Position numbers and translations under genes: made by a program. Below the pieces are notes generated by a model. It searched no databases, had not been told where the DNA came from, and saw nothing but the letters and a program-made list of their open reading frames with translations. From positions 1 through 48,799 of the forward strand of contig SHZM01000020.1 in assembly GCA_009692265.1 (NCBI GenBank): a DNA stretch of 48,799 bases. The letters run 5' to 3'. Numbering within the stretch: position 1 is the stretch's first letter; every line of letters starts with the position of its first letter. Shown piece after piece: positions 7,541 through 17,349 of this stretch. Source of the stretch: Gammaproteobacteria bacterium (GTDB lineage Bacteria; Pseudomonadota; Gammaproteobacteria; Ga0077536).

Positions 7541-10141
7541 ATGCTGAATCCGACTCCGCCCACGATCTACTTAAAGGACTACCGGCCACCCGAGTATTTA
7601 ATCGGGACAGTCGAACTACACTTCGATTTGCGCGCTGACCACACGGAAGTACGCGCGCGGCTGGAACTCGCACGCAACCCGGCAAACCCGAACCCCACCC
7701 TAATGCTCGACGGCGCTGGCTTGGAATTACGCGAAATTGCCATCGACGGGCGCCCACTGCTGCCCGCCGCTTATCGCGTAGACCACGAGCACCTGTGGAT
7801 TGAGGACGTTCCCGAGCGCTTCGTGCTCACCACAGTGGTCTGGATCTACCCCGAAAAAAACACCCAGCTGATGGGTTTATTCGCTTCGCGTGATGGCTAT
7901 TTCACGCAATGTGAAGCAGAAGGGTTCCGCAGGATTACCTATTTTTTAGACCGACCTGACGTGATGTCGCGCTATACGACGACCATTCAGGCGGATAAAG
8001 CCCGCTTTTCGAACCTGTTATCCAATGGGAATCAAACGGCCGCTGGCGACGCGCCGGATGGGCGACACTGGGCGCGGTGGGTCGACCCTTTCCCGAAACC
8101 GTCCTACCTCTTCGCTATGGTCGCCGCCAAGCTGGACGTGTTGGAAGATCGCTACACCACTGGGTCCGGGCGGGAAGTTAAATTATTCGTTTTCGTCGAA
8201 CCTGGACGCCTCGATCAATGCAGCTTCGCGATGAGCGCGCTGAAATCGGCAATGCGTTGGGATGAAAGTGTGTTCGGGCTGGAACTCGATCTCGATCAAT
8301 ACATGATCGTCGCGGTATCCGATTTCAACATGGGCGCGATGGAAAACAAAGGTCTTAATATTTTCAACACCAGGTACGTGCTCGCGCGCGCCGATCTCGC
8401 GACGGATTACGACTACATGATGTTAGACCGCGTGATTGCGCACGAGTACTTTCATAACTGGACCGGTAACCGGGTTACCTGTCGCGATTGGTTTCAACTG
8501 AGCTTAAAGGAAGGACTGACGGTATTTCGGGATCAACAGTACGGTGGTGATCGCTACTCGCACGCCGTGCAACGCATTCAAGAGGTGCGTAGCCTGCGCG
8601 CCTCTCAGTTTCCGGAAGATGCGGGACCGATGGCCCATCCGGTGCGACCAGCCGCCTACATGGAAATCAGCAACTTCTACACCGCGACCGTGTACAACAA
8701 AGGCGCCGAAGTCGTGCGGATGATCCATACCTTGTTGGGTGCCGACGGCTTTCGGTGTGGCATGGACCTTTATTTCGCTCGACACGATGGTCACGCGGTG
8801 TGTACCGAGGATTTTGTACGCGCGATGCAGGATGCGACTAACGTCGATCTCACCAAAATGCAGCAGTGGTATGACCAAGCTGGCACCCCGACGGTTCGGG
8901 TGAGTGCGCATTACGATGCTGCGCTCGCGCGCTATAGCTTGCGATTCACCCAGAGCTGCTCGACGGCTCCAGCGCAACACGCGTTCCCAATCCCCATCGC
9001 GCTCGGACTACTCGATCGTATGGGTGCCCCGATCATGGGTGCCGAACACCAGGTTTTTGTCCTTGAGGATATCGAGCAGACCTTAGTTTTTGAGAATCTC
9101 TCCGAGCAACCAGTGCCGTCGTTGCTGCGCGGCTTCTCGGCACCTGTGAATCTACTCTTTGACTATAGTGATGATGAACTGGCGAATTTAATGGCGCACG
9201 ATCGTGATCCATTCAATCGATGGGAAGCAGGACAGCGCCTGGCGAGCACTGTGTTGCTGCGTGGAGTGGATGCCTATCGCGCTGGTCGCACGCCTGAATT
9301 TTCGTCCACCTTCGTCGCCGCCTGTGGTCGCCTCCTGGGTGATGCGGAAGTCGATCCGGCGTTTGCCGCCGAAGCGCTGTCCTTGCCCGGTGCCAGCACA
9401 CTCGCCGAGCAGATGGAGGTGGTGGATCCCGACGCCCTATTGGCGATGCGCACCTCGTTGAGGAAAGCATTGGCGTGCGAATTGCGCGGGGCATTTGAGC
9501 AGGGATATCAACATTATGAAGTACGCGGCCTGTACGACCCAGAACCTGTCACAGCCGGGCGGCGCGCGCTGCGGAATCTATGCCTCGGCTACCTTATGGA
9601 ACTGGAAGAACCCGCGATATATCAGCGTTGCTTCAGCCATTTCACGAACGCGAACAATATGACGGACGCAATCGCCGCCCTGAGCGCCCTTGCTAACACC
9701 GACTGTTCCGAACGCGCGCAAGCGTTAACGGCCTTCTATGCGAAGTGGCGTAACGAACCCTTGGTGGTCGACAAATGGTTGACGGTGCAGGCTACCTCGA
9801 GGCTGCCGGGTACCTTGAATGACGTCCGGCGCTTACTAGGTCACGAAGCGTTCTCGCTGACCAATCCGAACAAGGTCCGCGCGCTGATCGGTGCGTTCTG
9901 CCAGTCGAATCATGCCGGCTTTCATGCCGCCGACGGCAGCGGCTATCGCTTCGCGATGGAACAGATCCTCGCACTTGATCCGATCAACCCGCAGATCGCG
10001 GCCCGTCTCACCCGCGCGTTTGATCGCTGGCGGAAATTCGATCCCGCTCGCCAACACCATGCGCAGGCGGCGCTTGAACAGGTCCGTAACACGCCTTCTC
10101 TTTCCAAAGACACCACCGAAGTGGTAACCCGTTTACTTTAG
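7541..10141 (+). CDS. pepN: Aminopeptidase N (M1 family)
   Basis: A zinc aminopeptidase of the M1 family, bacterial PepN type, that trims N-terminal residues in the cytoplasm. The motifs are all present (numbered from the alternative GTG at 7532): GAMEN at 268-272, the HEYFHNW zinc site at 304-310 with both histidines and the catalytic glutamate, and the third ligand Glu327 in LSLKEGLTVFRDQ. The C-terminal helical domain is complete, giving about 866 residues, normal for the family. I prefer the ATG at 7541 because a good -10 box ends just before the GTG. The HAD phosphatase starts 6 bases after the stop, so the two are probably an operon. Confidence 0.95.
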   Translation: MLNPTPPTIYLKDYRPPEYLIGTVELHFDLRADHTEVRARLELARNPANPNPTLMLDGAGLELREIAIDGRPLLPAAYRVDHEHLWIEDVPERFVLTTVVWIYPEKNTQLMGLFASRDGYFTQCEAEGFRRITYFLDRPDVMSRYTTTIQADKARFSNLLSNGNQTAAGDAPDGRHWARWVDPFPKPSYLFAMVAAKLDVLEDRYTTGSGREVKLFVFVEPGRLDQCSFAMSALKSAMRWDESVFGLELDLDQYMIVAVSDFNMGAMENKGLNIFNTRYVLARADLATDYDYMMLDRVIAHEYFHNWTGNRVTCRDWFQLSLKEGLTVFRDQQYGGDRYSHAVQRIQEVRSLRASQFPEDAGPMAHPVRPAAYMEISNFYTATVYNKGAEVVRMIHTLLGADGFRCGMDLYFARHDGHAVCTEDFVRAMQDATNVDLTKMQQWYDQAGTPTVRVSAHYDAALARYSLRFTQSCSTAPAQHAFPIPIALGLLDRMGAPIMGAEHQVFVLEDIEQTLVFENLSEQPVPSLLRGFSAPVNLLFDYSDDELANLMAHDRDPFNRWEAGQRLASTVLLRGVDAYRAGRTPEFSSTFVAACGRLLGDAEVDPAFAAEALSLPGASTLAEQMEVVDPDALLAMRTSLRKALACELRGAFEQGYQHYEVRGLYDPEPVTAGRRALRNLCLGYLMELEEPAIYQRCFSHFTNANNMTDAIAALSALANTDCSERAQALTAFYAKWRNEPLVVDKWLTVQATSRLPGTLNDVRRLLGHEAFSLTNPNKVRALIGAFCQSNHAGFHAADGSGYRFAMEQILALDPINPQIAARLTRAFDRWRKFDPARQHHAQAALEQVRNTPSLSKDTTEVVTRLL

Positions 10142-10147
10142 GATTCT

Positions 10148-10870
10148 ATGATTAAAGGCATTTTCTTCGACCTGGGCGGTACGCTCGTGAGCTACCACAA
10201 TGTCAATCGTGTTCACGCGCCGCTGCTCCTCGAAGCGGCGGAGAAACTTGGAGCCGCGCACGATATCCCGGCGGTCAAGGGTGCGTACGCACAAGCCGTG
10301 CAAGAACTCACCGCGACCTACGCGAGCAAGGACTACTATCTCCATCGCGATTTTTTTTATGAGACGTTTGCGCGGTGTTTCGCGTTGCTCGACTACCCGA
10401 TCTCCTCCGCGGTCGAGACGTGGTACTTGCATGAGCACCTCACCCGGCTTCGAGATTGCTTGGAAGTAAAGGCGGACTGCCATGCGACCCTCGCCGCGCT
10501 GAGAAAAAATGGCCTGTATCTGTCGCTCGCCTCGAATATCGACGACGACATGCTGGCGCCGATCATCGCGCGTGATGGTTTCGAGCATTTGCTTGACCAT
10601 TGGACAAGTTCGGAAGAAGCGCAATCATGCAAACCGCATCGGCGTTTTTTTGAACTCTGTCTGGAAAAATCTGGGCTCGCCGCGCACGAAGTGCTGTTCG
10701 TGGGAGACTCGCCGGAACACGATATCGAAGGCGCGAATGCGATTGGCATGCATACCGCGCTGATAATTAACGAGGGAATCGAACCACCCTTGCAAAGCGG
10801 CCGTGCGACCGTTACACCGGATTACACGATTCGGCAGTTGTCTGAGTTGCTACTGCTCACCAGCCGGTAA
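10148..10870 (+). CDS. HAD family hydrolase (subfamily IA-like)
   Basis: A 240-residue haloacid dehalogenase-superfamily phosphatase. Motif I is FFDLGGTLV with the nucleophile Asp8; the second aspartate is replaced by glycine, a common DLGGT variant. Motif II is SLASNIDDD (about 128-136), the lysine of motif III is in SCKPHRRFF, and motif IV is LFVGDSPEHDIEGA with the acidic pair. The helical cap lies between motifs I and II, as in subfamily IA. The AGGA ribosome site partly overlaps the pepN stop. The natural substrate, a phosphorylated small molecule, cannot be told. Confidence 0.87.
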   Translation: MIKGIFFDLGGTLVSYHNVNRVHAPLLLEAAEKLGAAHDIPAVKGAYAQAVQELTATYASKDYYLHRDFFYETFARCFALLDYPISSAVETWYLHEHLTRLRDCLEVKADCHATLAALRKNGLYLSLASNIDDDMLAPIIARDGFEHLLDHWTSSEEAQSCKPHRRFFELCLEKSGLAAHEVLFVGDSPEHDIEGANAIGMHTALIINEGIEPPLQSGRATVTPDYTIRQLSELLLLTSR

Positions 10871-10876
10871 ACCGCG

Positions 10877-11863
10877 TTATGTCCGTGCAATTTCGGCGAC
10901 GATTTCAAAGGAGCGTAAGCGTGCCTCGTGATCGTAAATCTGCGCACCAACGATAAGCTCGTCGGCTTGCGTCATCGCAATAAATGCTGCCAGTTGCTCG
11001 CGCACGGTCGCCTTCGAGCCTACGCAGGCATACATCATCGCGCGATCGACTCCAGCTTTCTCGGCCGGTGACCAATAGCTGTCCATGTTCTCGAGCGGAG
11101 GACGCAATTTGCCGGGCGTCCCGCGGAACAAATTCGTGAACTGCTGCTGCAGCGACGTAAACAGTAGCCGTGCTTCTTCATCGCTGGATGCGGCGAACAC
11201 ATTGGTCCCTAGCATCACATAGGGCTTGGTGAGCGCGGCGGAAGATTGGAAGTGCCGTCGATACACTTCGATCGCCGGCATTAGGGCGTCCGGCGCGAAG
11301 TGCGACGCGAACGCGAACGGCAGGCTCAAGGCCGCCGCGAGCTGTGCGCCAAATAGACTCGACCCCAATATCCACACAGGCACGTGAAGACCACCGCCGG
11401 GCACTGCCTGCACGGCCTGATCGTTGCGTACTGTTCCAAAGTAGGCCTGTAATTCCTGAACGTCTTGCGGAAATCGTTCGGCGCTGGTTAACGAATCACG
11501 GCGCAACGCACGCGCGGTCACCATGTCGCTTCCAGGTGCGCGGCCTAAGGCGAGATCGATGCGGCCGGGAAACAGCGATTCCAATGTGCCGAACTGCTCC
11601 GCGATCACCAAGGGTGAGTGATTCGGCAGCATCACACCGCCGGCACCGACCCGGATGGTTTTAGTGCCCCCGGCAACATGGCCTATGACGATCGAGGTCG
11701 CTGCACTCGCGATCCCGGGCATGTTGTGGTGTTCAGCCAGCCAGTAGCGGTGATAGCCCCAGGTTTCGGCGTGCTGCGCGAGATCCAAAGTGTTGCGGAA
11801 GGCATCCGCAGGGGTCTTTCCTTCCGTGACCGGCGCGAGATCCAGAATTGAAAATGGAATCAT
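10877..11863 (-). CDS. LLM class flavin-dependent oxidoreductase (luciferase-like)
   Basis: A 328-residue bacterial-luciferase-like TIM-barrel protein of the MsnO8/YhbW type. Recognisable segments are the start [28 protein letters not shown], the substrate/flavin segment [18 protein letters not shown] and [16 protein letters not shown]. Such enzymes use reduced FMN, or coenzyme F420 in some lineages, to oxidise varied substrates; this one's substrate is unknown. It converges with the HAD phosphatase gene (6 bases between the stops) and has no partner gene on its strand. The 145 bases upstream are non-coding. Confidence 0.88.
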   Translation of the reverse strand: MIPFSILDLAPVTEGKTPADAFRNTLDLAQHAETWGYHRYWLAEHHNMPGIASAATSIVIGHVAGGTKTIRVGAGGVMLPNHSPLVIAEQFGTLESLFPGRIDLALGRAPGSDMVTARALRRDSLTSAERFPQDVQELQAYFGTVRNDQAVQAVPGGGLHVPVWILGSSLFGAQLAAALSLPFAFASHFAPDALMPAIEVYRRHFQSSAALTKPYVMLGTNVFAASSDEEARLLFTSLQQQFTNLFRGTPGKLRPPLENMDSYWSPAEKAGVDRAMMYACVGSKATVREQLAAFIAMTQADELIVGAQIYDHEARLRSFEIVAEIART

Positions 11864-12009
11864 GAACTCAAGGGCACCTCTATATATTCGATCAAGACGC
11901 TGGCAACGCGCAAGCGGGCGGGAAAGCGGAGTTTACACGTAGTCAATGAGCATTCTGAGTTCGCTTGCAACGCGGCCAGCGCATCTTCAGCGGATTTTTA
12001 GAGGTGCGC

Positions 12010-13128
12010 TCAACAAAAAATCGTCAGCACGCCGGTATAGGCATAGAGTCGATTGTGAAAAATCTCACCATTGGCGAAGAAACCGACGAGCGGAAGATCC
12101 CCCAGCTCACTTTGAATAAACTTCAATTCTGCCGACTGCTCACCAAACTGCTGTCTCCCCCGCCCGAGACACGAATAGTACACCGCACCTTTCGGAGTGG
12201 GCCCCATGCGACGTTTCAAATCTCGGAGCATGCGCAGGAGATCTTCGCGCGCGCTGTTACCATCGCGACGACAGAACATGATTTCGCTCTCGGAAGTTAG
12301 CAATTCCGCTACGGCGACCAGCTTGCGTTCGAGATCGATCCCCATCAGGTTTCGCACCAAGTAATCACCAGTGTCGGAGCCCGCGATCGGAAACCCGGCG
12401 AAGATGTAACCGCTGGCGCGTTGTAAATCATTGGCAATGACTTGACCAACGTCTTCCTTGAAGACCTCTAATGCTGGCCGACCATCGAGTTCAATCAGCA
12501 CATTTCGCTCGCACCGCGTTATGCGATGACTAATCCCAATAGGGGTACAACCCTGGGTGTGGCTCGTAACCACTGGAACCTTGCTCGAAAATAACACGCC
12601 CGAAATTCCCCCTGCACTGACGCCATTCGCGATTTGGGCGTGCAGACCCTGCGACGACGTGAGTCCTCCGACAAAAAACGCGCCTGCCACCTGGGCCGCA
12701 AGATCGTTCATCAATTGCAGCGATCTTTGGTTTGTCGGATCGGCATGGAGCAGCCCAAAATGAAATTCGTCGTCGGCCAGCCAGCTACTGGCATCGTGCA
12801 TGAAGGCTTTGGTATTTGAGCTAAGGGTCGGGATGACTTTGAACGATTCGACGGGAAACGCGGCCAACATGACTGCAAGCGCGGGCTGCTCATAGTATTC
12901 CTGGCTGGTGGCGCTAATGCCGACGCCGACGGTTCCGGTCCAATGCGCAATGCCCGTGCGTTGCCGCAACTTCGTAAGGATCGCCCCCAGCTCGGTTGCG
13001 AGCGCATCAGTCGCATACACGAAACCGAAATTCACGGCTTCGGGCAGCTCGCCGATTTGCGCCAAACAACGCTCAACGAGCTGCTCGCCCGTTCCACCTT
13101 CGCCGTGTCCAACCAGAAATCGCTGCAT
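12010..13128 (-). CDS. FIST N- and C-domain sensor protein
   Basis: A 372-residue protein of the FIST family (F-box and intracellular signal transduction proteins). The N-terminal half (VGHGEGGTGEQLVERCLAQI to the TGTVGVGISATSQEYYEQPA segment) and the C-terminal half (ending GFFANGEIFHNRLYAYTGVL) match the FIST_N and FIST_C layout. FIST proteins are thought to bind small ligands and often sit next to signalling genes; no transduction partner is directly adjacent here. It stands alone on the minus strand, divergent from the transporter gene with 134 bases between. Confidence 0.85.
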   Translation of the reverse strand: MQRFLVGHGEGGTGEQLVERCLAQIGELPEAVNFGFVYATDALATELGAILTKLRQRTGIAHWTGTVGVGISATSQEYYEQPALAVMLAAFPVESFKVIPTLSSNTKAFMHDASSWLADDEFHFGLLHADPTNQRSLQLMNDLAAQVAGAFFVGGLTSSQGLHAQIANGVSAGGISGVLFSSKVPVVTSHTQGCTPIGISHRITRCERNVLIELDGRPALEVFKEDVGQVIANDLQRASGYIFAGFPIAGSDTGDYLVRNLMGIDLERKLVAVAELLTSESEIMFCRRDGNSAREDLLRMLRDLKRRMGPTPKGAVYYSCLGRGRQQFGEQSAELKFIQSELGDLPLVGFFANGEIFHNRLYAYTGVLTIFC

Positions 13129-13262
13129 CCTAGGATTATCTAGATGTTTGTGTCGGGTGGCGAGCGCCGATCGAGCGCTCCCGCTGGAACCACACTGGTA
13201 GCGTACCCACTCGCGACAAATTTCCCGCTACACTGCGCGCTTCGCAAGTTCAGGGTTAGCGC

Positions 13263-14510
13263 ATGCCCGCGTCACGCAATAAACAAGTCGCCGCTGCCGT
13301 TATTGGGAACGCGCTTGAATGGTACGACTTCGTCGTCTTCGGCTTTCTAACCGTGATCATTTCACGCTTGTTCTTTCCCAGCGGCGACGAGTTCCTCGCC
13401 TTGCTCAAAGCCACCGCGACTTTCGGTGTAGGGTTCTTCATGAGACCGATCGGAGGGATTGTGCTAGGGGCGTATGCCGATCGACACGGTCGCAAAGCGG
13501 CCTTGCAATTAATCATGGGATTGATGACCGCTGCAATGTTGTTGATCGCGGTCGCACCGCCTTACGCCGCGATTGGGATTGGCGCGCCGATTATCATGGT
13601 CCTCGCGCGTTTGCTCCAGGGTTTCGCAACCGGTGGTGAGTTTGCGATTGCGACATCGTTCCTGGTCGAAATAGCACCACCGAATCAGCGCGGCTGGTAT
13701 GGCTCACTACAACAACTGGGGCTCGCGCTAGCCGCACTGGGCGGCGCGCTCGCGGGTCTCTTCGTAACAGTCGGCTTAAATCCTGAACAACTCGATAGCT
13801 GGGGTTGGCGATTGCCGTTCATCGTTGGTTTGTTGGTTGGGCCAGTCGGTCTGTACATCAGCCGTCACCTTGAGGAGACCGGCGAGTTTGTCGAGAACCA
13901 GAAAACTTCGGCGGCACAACTCCCTCTCGTTGCCATGTTGCTGCAAAACATGCGCGCGGTTTTAGTGAGCTTCGGACTGATCATTTGCGGCACCATTACC
14001 TACTACGTGCTGTTGGTCTACATGCCAACTTTCGCGCTGACTCAGCTTAGCATTCCATTGGCGGATGCGTTTAAGATCCAGGTCGTCGCACTCCTGTGCT
14101 TATCGGTGATGGTGCTCGTTTGCGGCCGGTTGTCGGATCGCATCGGCGGTCGTCCGATCATGCTGTGCGGGTCGCTGCTGTTGCTAGTTCTGCTATATCC
14201 CTTGTTTCAACGCACCCACCTAGCGCCGAGCTTTGCAAATTTGCTGATCATGCAGGTACTCCTGTGCAGTGTGCTTGGGATTTACTACGGGCCGTTGTCC
14301 ACCGCCGTCGCGCAACAGTTCCCAACCAGTGTCCGTTCAACCGGACTCTCACTCGCCTATAACATGGCGGTGATGCTGTTTGGGGGTTTTGCGCAATTCT
14401 TCGTGACCTGGCTAATTGGCGTCACCGGCGATCCGCTCGCGGCGGCGTACTATGTGATGTTTGGTTGTGTGGTTGGGGTCGTCGCCACTTGGTATTCACG
14501 ACCGGCGTAG
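13263..14510 (+). CDS. MFS transporter, metabolite:proton symporter (MHS) family
   Basis: A 415-residue inner-membrane protein with about 12 hydrophobic segments. Family signatures are GNALEWYDFVVFGF at the start of helix 1, FFMRPIGGIVLGAYADRHGRK spanning helix 2 and the 2-3 loop (the MFS motif A), and RLLQGFATGGEFA in helix 4; the second copy of motif A is GRLSDRIGGRP. This places it with ProP/KgtP/ShiA-like proton symporters for organic acids or osmolytes. The substrate cannot be assigned. The gene has its own upstream region and is followed by about 150 bases before the DUF2237 gene. Confidence 0.9.
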   Translation: MPASRNKQVAAAVIGNALEWYDFVVFGFLTVIISRLFFPSGDEFLALLKATATFGVGFFMRPIGGIVLGAYADRHGRKAALQLIMGLMTAAMLLIAVAPPYAAIGIGAPIIMVLARLLQGFATGGEFAIATSFLVEIAPPNQRGWYGSLQQLGLALAALGGALAGLFVTVGLNPEQLDSWGWRLPFIVGLLVGPVGLYISRHLEETGEFVENQKTSAAQLPLVAMLLQNMRAVLVSFGLIICGTITYYVLLVYMPTFALTQLSIPLADAFKIQVVALLCLSVMVLVCGRLSDRIGGRPIMLCGSLLLLVLLYPLFQRTHLAPSFANLLIMQVLLCSVLGIYYGPLSTAVAQQFPTSVRSTGLSLAYNMAVMLFGGFAQFFVTWLIGVTGDPLAAAYYVMFGCVVGVVATWYSRPA

Positions 14511-14668
14511 GCGTGAAGACCTCGGTACCCGCTACGCTTCTCGCCTAATTCGCCGGTACTCGCGGTCGCAAGTCGCAAAGCGCCACCGACTCGCGCGGTG
14601 CCGGCCCTGCTTGACAGTTCAGCGGCGCTCGCCGACAGTCGGCCCATCCCCAAGACAAAAACTTTCCC

Positions 14669-15046
14669 ATGGCTGAATCGCAAGCGCTCAACGTACTCGG
14701 CGAACCGCTCGTACCCTGCTCCTTCGATCCGCTCACCGGTTTCTATCGCGACGGTTGTTGTCGTACCGGCGACGAAGACGTCGGCAGTCACACGGTCTGC
14801 GTCGAATTAACTCGCGAGTTTCTCGCCTTTTCCCGCGAAGCTGGCAACGATCTCTCCACTGCCCATCCAGAGTTCGGCTTCCCAGGGCTGAATCCAGGCG
14901 ATCGCTGGTGTTTGTGCGCGCCGCGTTGGCAGGAAGCTTTTGAAGCTGGTGCCGCGCCACGCGTATTTTTATTAGGCACGGAAATTGGCGCCCTCGATTA
15001 CGTCGAGCTGGGAGATCTCAAAAAACACGCTCGCGATCTGTCGTAA
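14669..15046 (+). CDS. DUF2237 family protein
   Basis: A 125-residue soluble protein of the DUF2237 family. The typical pattern is seen: NVLGEPLVPCSFDPLTGFYRDG near the N-terminus, the CCRTGDEDVGSHTVC segment, NDLSTAHPEFGFPGLNPGD and the WCLCAPRWQEAF segment with paired cysteines. No function is established for the family. Length matches homologues, and the ATG at 14669 gives the usual start. Confidence 0.88.
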   Translation: MAESQALNVLGEPLVPCSFDPLTGFYRDGCCRTGDEDVGSHTVCVELTREFLAFSREAGNDLSTAHPEFGFPGLNPGDRWCLCAPRWQEAFEAGAAPRVFLLGTEIGALDYVELGDLKKHARDLS

Positions 15047-15151
15047 ATTAATGAGCCTGGGGTTCACGCTTGCTGCTTCGGAATAATCCGCGCCGATGGC
15101 TGCCACCGCCTTCGATTTTCTTGGTGCTAGCGCACTAACAAACCAGCCGCC

Positions 15152-16666
15152 GTGACCTACGCCAGTAGCTTCAGGTTACTTGCAGCCGCGCTGGTAGGGC
15201 TGTTTTTCTACAGCTGGAGTAATGGCACAGTCCTGGCCGGAACTGGCGGTGACGATGCCACCTACTGGCTGACTGCCAATTTCTTTTCGCCCTATAGCGA
15301 GCCGTTGCTCCCAGCCGCGCAAGTCGCGCAAAGGAGTCTCTATCCCCCGCTCTATCCCTGGGTGCTGGCGATCTTCGGTGGTGGAGAATCGGTGCTTAGC
15401 GCCCATCGAATCACCGCGGGTATTCTGCTGGGCGCGTTAGTCGTCCTCTATCAATGTGGTCGAAGACTCGGCCTCACCGCGAACAAGGCGCTGGCCTTAG
15501 TCATTCTGTTCGCAGGGTGCCGTGTAACCTTACTTGAAGGTCTCGATCTCCACAGCGAGCATCTGTACTTACTGCTGTCGGTGGGGGCCATTGCGCTGGT
15601 CATCAACGCTCGTGAGCGACCCGTTCCGCTGCTACTCGCCGCACTTGCGGTCACTGGCGCTTACTTTACGCGCACCTTTGGCCTGACGCTCTGCGCTAGT
15701 TTCGTGTTGTGGTTGGTCTTCACACATCCACCCGGTGGCTGGCGTTACGGACTAGTTGTCATTGCACCGATCGTGTTGTGGAGCGCCTTTCATTCGGGAA
15801 GCGGGACCTACGTAAGCGATTTGCTCGGCAGCTATGCCGGAAATAGCATCGTCGGGCAGCTCACCAATAACCTGTTACAGCTGCAGATCGCATGGCTTGG
15901 TTGTTTCGGCGAAATCGGGCAACCCGGATTTTTCCCGCTAGTTCCGTTGATACTCGCGATTTTCTGCGTGCTCGGCACCGTGCATCGACTTCGCACGGGT
16001 GCTTTCGACGGCCTTTACGTACCCGCCTATCTCACGCTGCTCCTCATCTGGCCATATCCGGTCGAATACGAGCGCCTGCTGTATCCGATATTGCCAGTGG
16101 CCTTGTTGCAAGGCGCGGTCGGTACTCTTGCGCTTAGCGAGTCGTTTTCGCGAGCAGGATATGCCGTCTTGATGGCGTTACTTCTCGCCGCGGTCATCCC
16201 GTTCGCACTGCTAGTACAAGCGCGCCTCGCAGCGCCACCCGAGGACTCAGGTTACCAGCCCTATTTGCGTACGCGTGCATGGTATTTATCCGACCCTGTT
16301 CTGGCTTTTACCAATCTCGCTTACCAACGCGCTCTAATTGAAGCGTTGCAGGATGTCCGACAGCAGGCCCGGGTACCGAAGGATGCCTGTCTGCTGGCGA
16401 CAAAGCCTGCGTTGGTCGCGCTGTATACCGAAGTGCAGGTTGATGGCCTGCCTGCCTTCACACTGTCGAATCGCGAATTAGAACGAGTTATCCGGAATGG
16501 GCGGTGCCAGTACTTATTCATGATGATGTCGATCAGTCCGGCTTTTCCGCAGGCGTACTTTCCCTATCGACGTATTGGCTCTCGACTCACCGTACTCGCC
16601 GCGTATCGAAGTCCGATGTTTGGGTTTGATAATCCGGCGGCACTGCTGGCACACCTGCCGCCGTGA
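15152..16666 (+). CDS. GT-C type membrane glycosyltransferase-like protein
   Basis: A 504-residue polytopic membrane protein resembling ArnT/PMT-type (GT-C fold) glycosyltransferases, which use polyprenyl-phosphate sugars on the periplasmic side. It has an N-terminal helix, a periplasmic loop with the expected acidic pair (GGDDATYWL, Asp34-Asp35), then many hydrophobic helices and a C-terminal soluble part. The start is a GTG at 15152; no better upstream start exists. No other polysaccharide genes are nearby, so donor and acceptor are unknown. It converges with the repeat-protein gene, 13 bases apart. Confidence 0.72.
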   Translation: MTYASSFRLLAAALVGLFFYSWSNGTVLAGTGGDDATYWLTANFFSPYSEPLLPAAQVAQRSLYPPLYPWVLAIFGGGESVLSAHRITAGILLGALVVLYQCGRRLGLTANKALALVILFAGCRVTLLEGLDLHSEHLYLLLSVGAIALVINARERPVPLLLAALAVTGAYFTRTFGLTLCASFVLWLVFTHPPGGWRYGLVVIAPIVLWSAFHSGSGTYVSDLLGSYAGNSIVGQLTNNLLQLQIAWLGCFGEIGQPGFFPLVPLILAIFCVLGTVHRLRTGAFDGLYVPAYLTLLLIWPYPVEYERLLYPILPVALLQGAVGTLALSESFSRAGYAVLMALLLAAVIPFALLVQARLAAPPEDSGYQPYLRTRAWYLSDPVLAFTNLAYQRALIEALQDVRQQARVPKDACLLATKPALVALYTEVQVDGLPAFTLSNRELERVIRNGRCQYLFMMMSISPAFPQAYFPYRRIGSRLTVLAAYRSPMFGFDNPAALLAHLPP

Positions 16667-16679
16667 GGCCACCGAACAT

Positions 16680-17255
16680 TTAATTACTCACCAGTGACAA
16701 TGCACTGGTATCTATTTGCGCAGGTGGCACCGGTACTGGTTCGACCAAGATAGTGCCCGGGGGGGGGTCGAGTTTCAGCTCGCTTAAATCGAATTGCGGC
16801 GGTACCACCACGGCAGGCTCGACTAACGTCACACCAACTTCCGCCAATGTCAGCGCCGTCGTATCGAAATTCGCTGCCGCGAAGACGGTAGGCTCGACCA
16901 ACAAAACGCCTGGCTCGGCGATCGTCATGGGAGGCGCGGAAGGCACTGCGAACGCGACTGGAGCTGGTGCTGCGGGGGTGGGTGGGCTGGAGAGGTTTGT
17001 CGGTACCGCCGGCACCACCTCGCCAGCTACGGCAACCAAGGTGACGACTGCGCCTACCTTGGCTAGGGCGGCTTGGTAGTTGTGGCCCGTCGCTTCATCG
17101 ACTGCCTTTTTAATCACGGTAGGTTGACCCGAGAATAACGCCTCAATCCGGGCCGTATCCGCTTTGAAAAATTTCGCGAGATTGGCGCGAACCTGCGCGG
17201 GATCGGCACCGCTCACGAGTTGGCCTTGGAATACGACATCGAAAATGGTGGCCAT
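16680..17255 (-). CDS. Repeat protein with N-terminal L7/L12-like domain and three LVEP repeats
   Basis: A 191-residue protein of unknown function. Residues 1-75 (VVFQGQLVSGADPAQVRANL to AALAKVGAVVTLVAV) form a small domain seen at the N-terminus of several proteobacterial proteins with a ribosomal L7/L12-like look. A Pro/Ala-rich linker follows (about 78-108). The rest is three diverged repeats of about 25 residues, each with a [V/I]LVEP-like core and ending D-T/L-S/T-x-L-x-L (EPGVLLVEP, VGVTLVEP, PGTILVEP). A run of nine G (16759-16767, plus strand) lies inside the third repeat and could slip. No signal peptide or helix is evident. Confidence 0.7.
   Translation of the reverse strand: MATIFDVVFQGQLVSGADPAQVRANLAKFFKADTARIEALFSGQPTVIKKAVDEATGHNYQAALAKVGAVVTLVAVAGEVVPAVPTNLSSPPTPAAPAPVAFAVPSAPPMTIAEPGVLLVEPTVFAAANFDTTALTLAEVGVTLVEPAVVVPPQFDLSELKLDPPPGTILVEPVPVPPAQIDTSALSLVSN
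16759..16767. repeat. G9/C9 homopolymer within a coding gene
   Basis: Nine consecutive G on the plus strand (C on the coding strand) encode the Asp-Pro-Pro-Pro turn between the second and third LVEP repeats. A slip of one base would replace roughly the last 25-30 residues of the protein. Confidence 0.85.
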
Positions 17256-17349
17256 AGGTTTTCTACCTGTCGAGACGGCGTAGGAGGCGTTATCCTATCG
17301 AATAAAATGCATTCGGCGCTACGCGCACCGCAAATAAGGAACCGTAACA

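Noticed and set aside
10148..10180. Loss of the second catalytic Asp in the HAD motif I
   Set aside because: DLGGT is a common natural variant in this superfamily.
14450..14791. Minus-strand ORF across the MFS-DUF2237 gap
   Set aside because: It overlaps both real genes and resembles no protein; an antisense frame of GC-rich coding sequence.
16753..17079. Plus-strand Gly/Thr/Ala-rich ORF
   Set aside because: Antisense frame of the LVEP-repeat gene; its repeats mirror those of the real gene.
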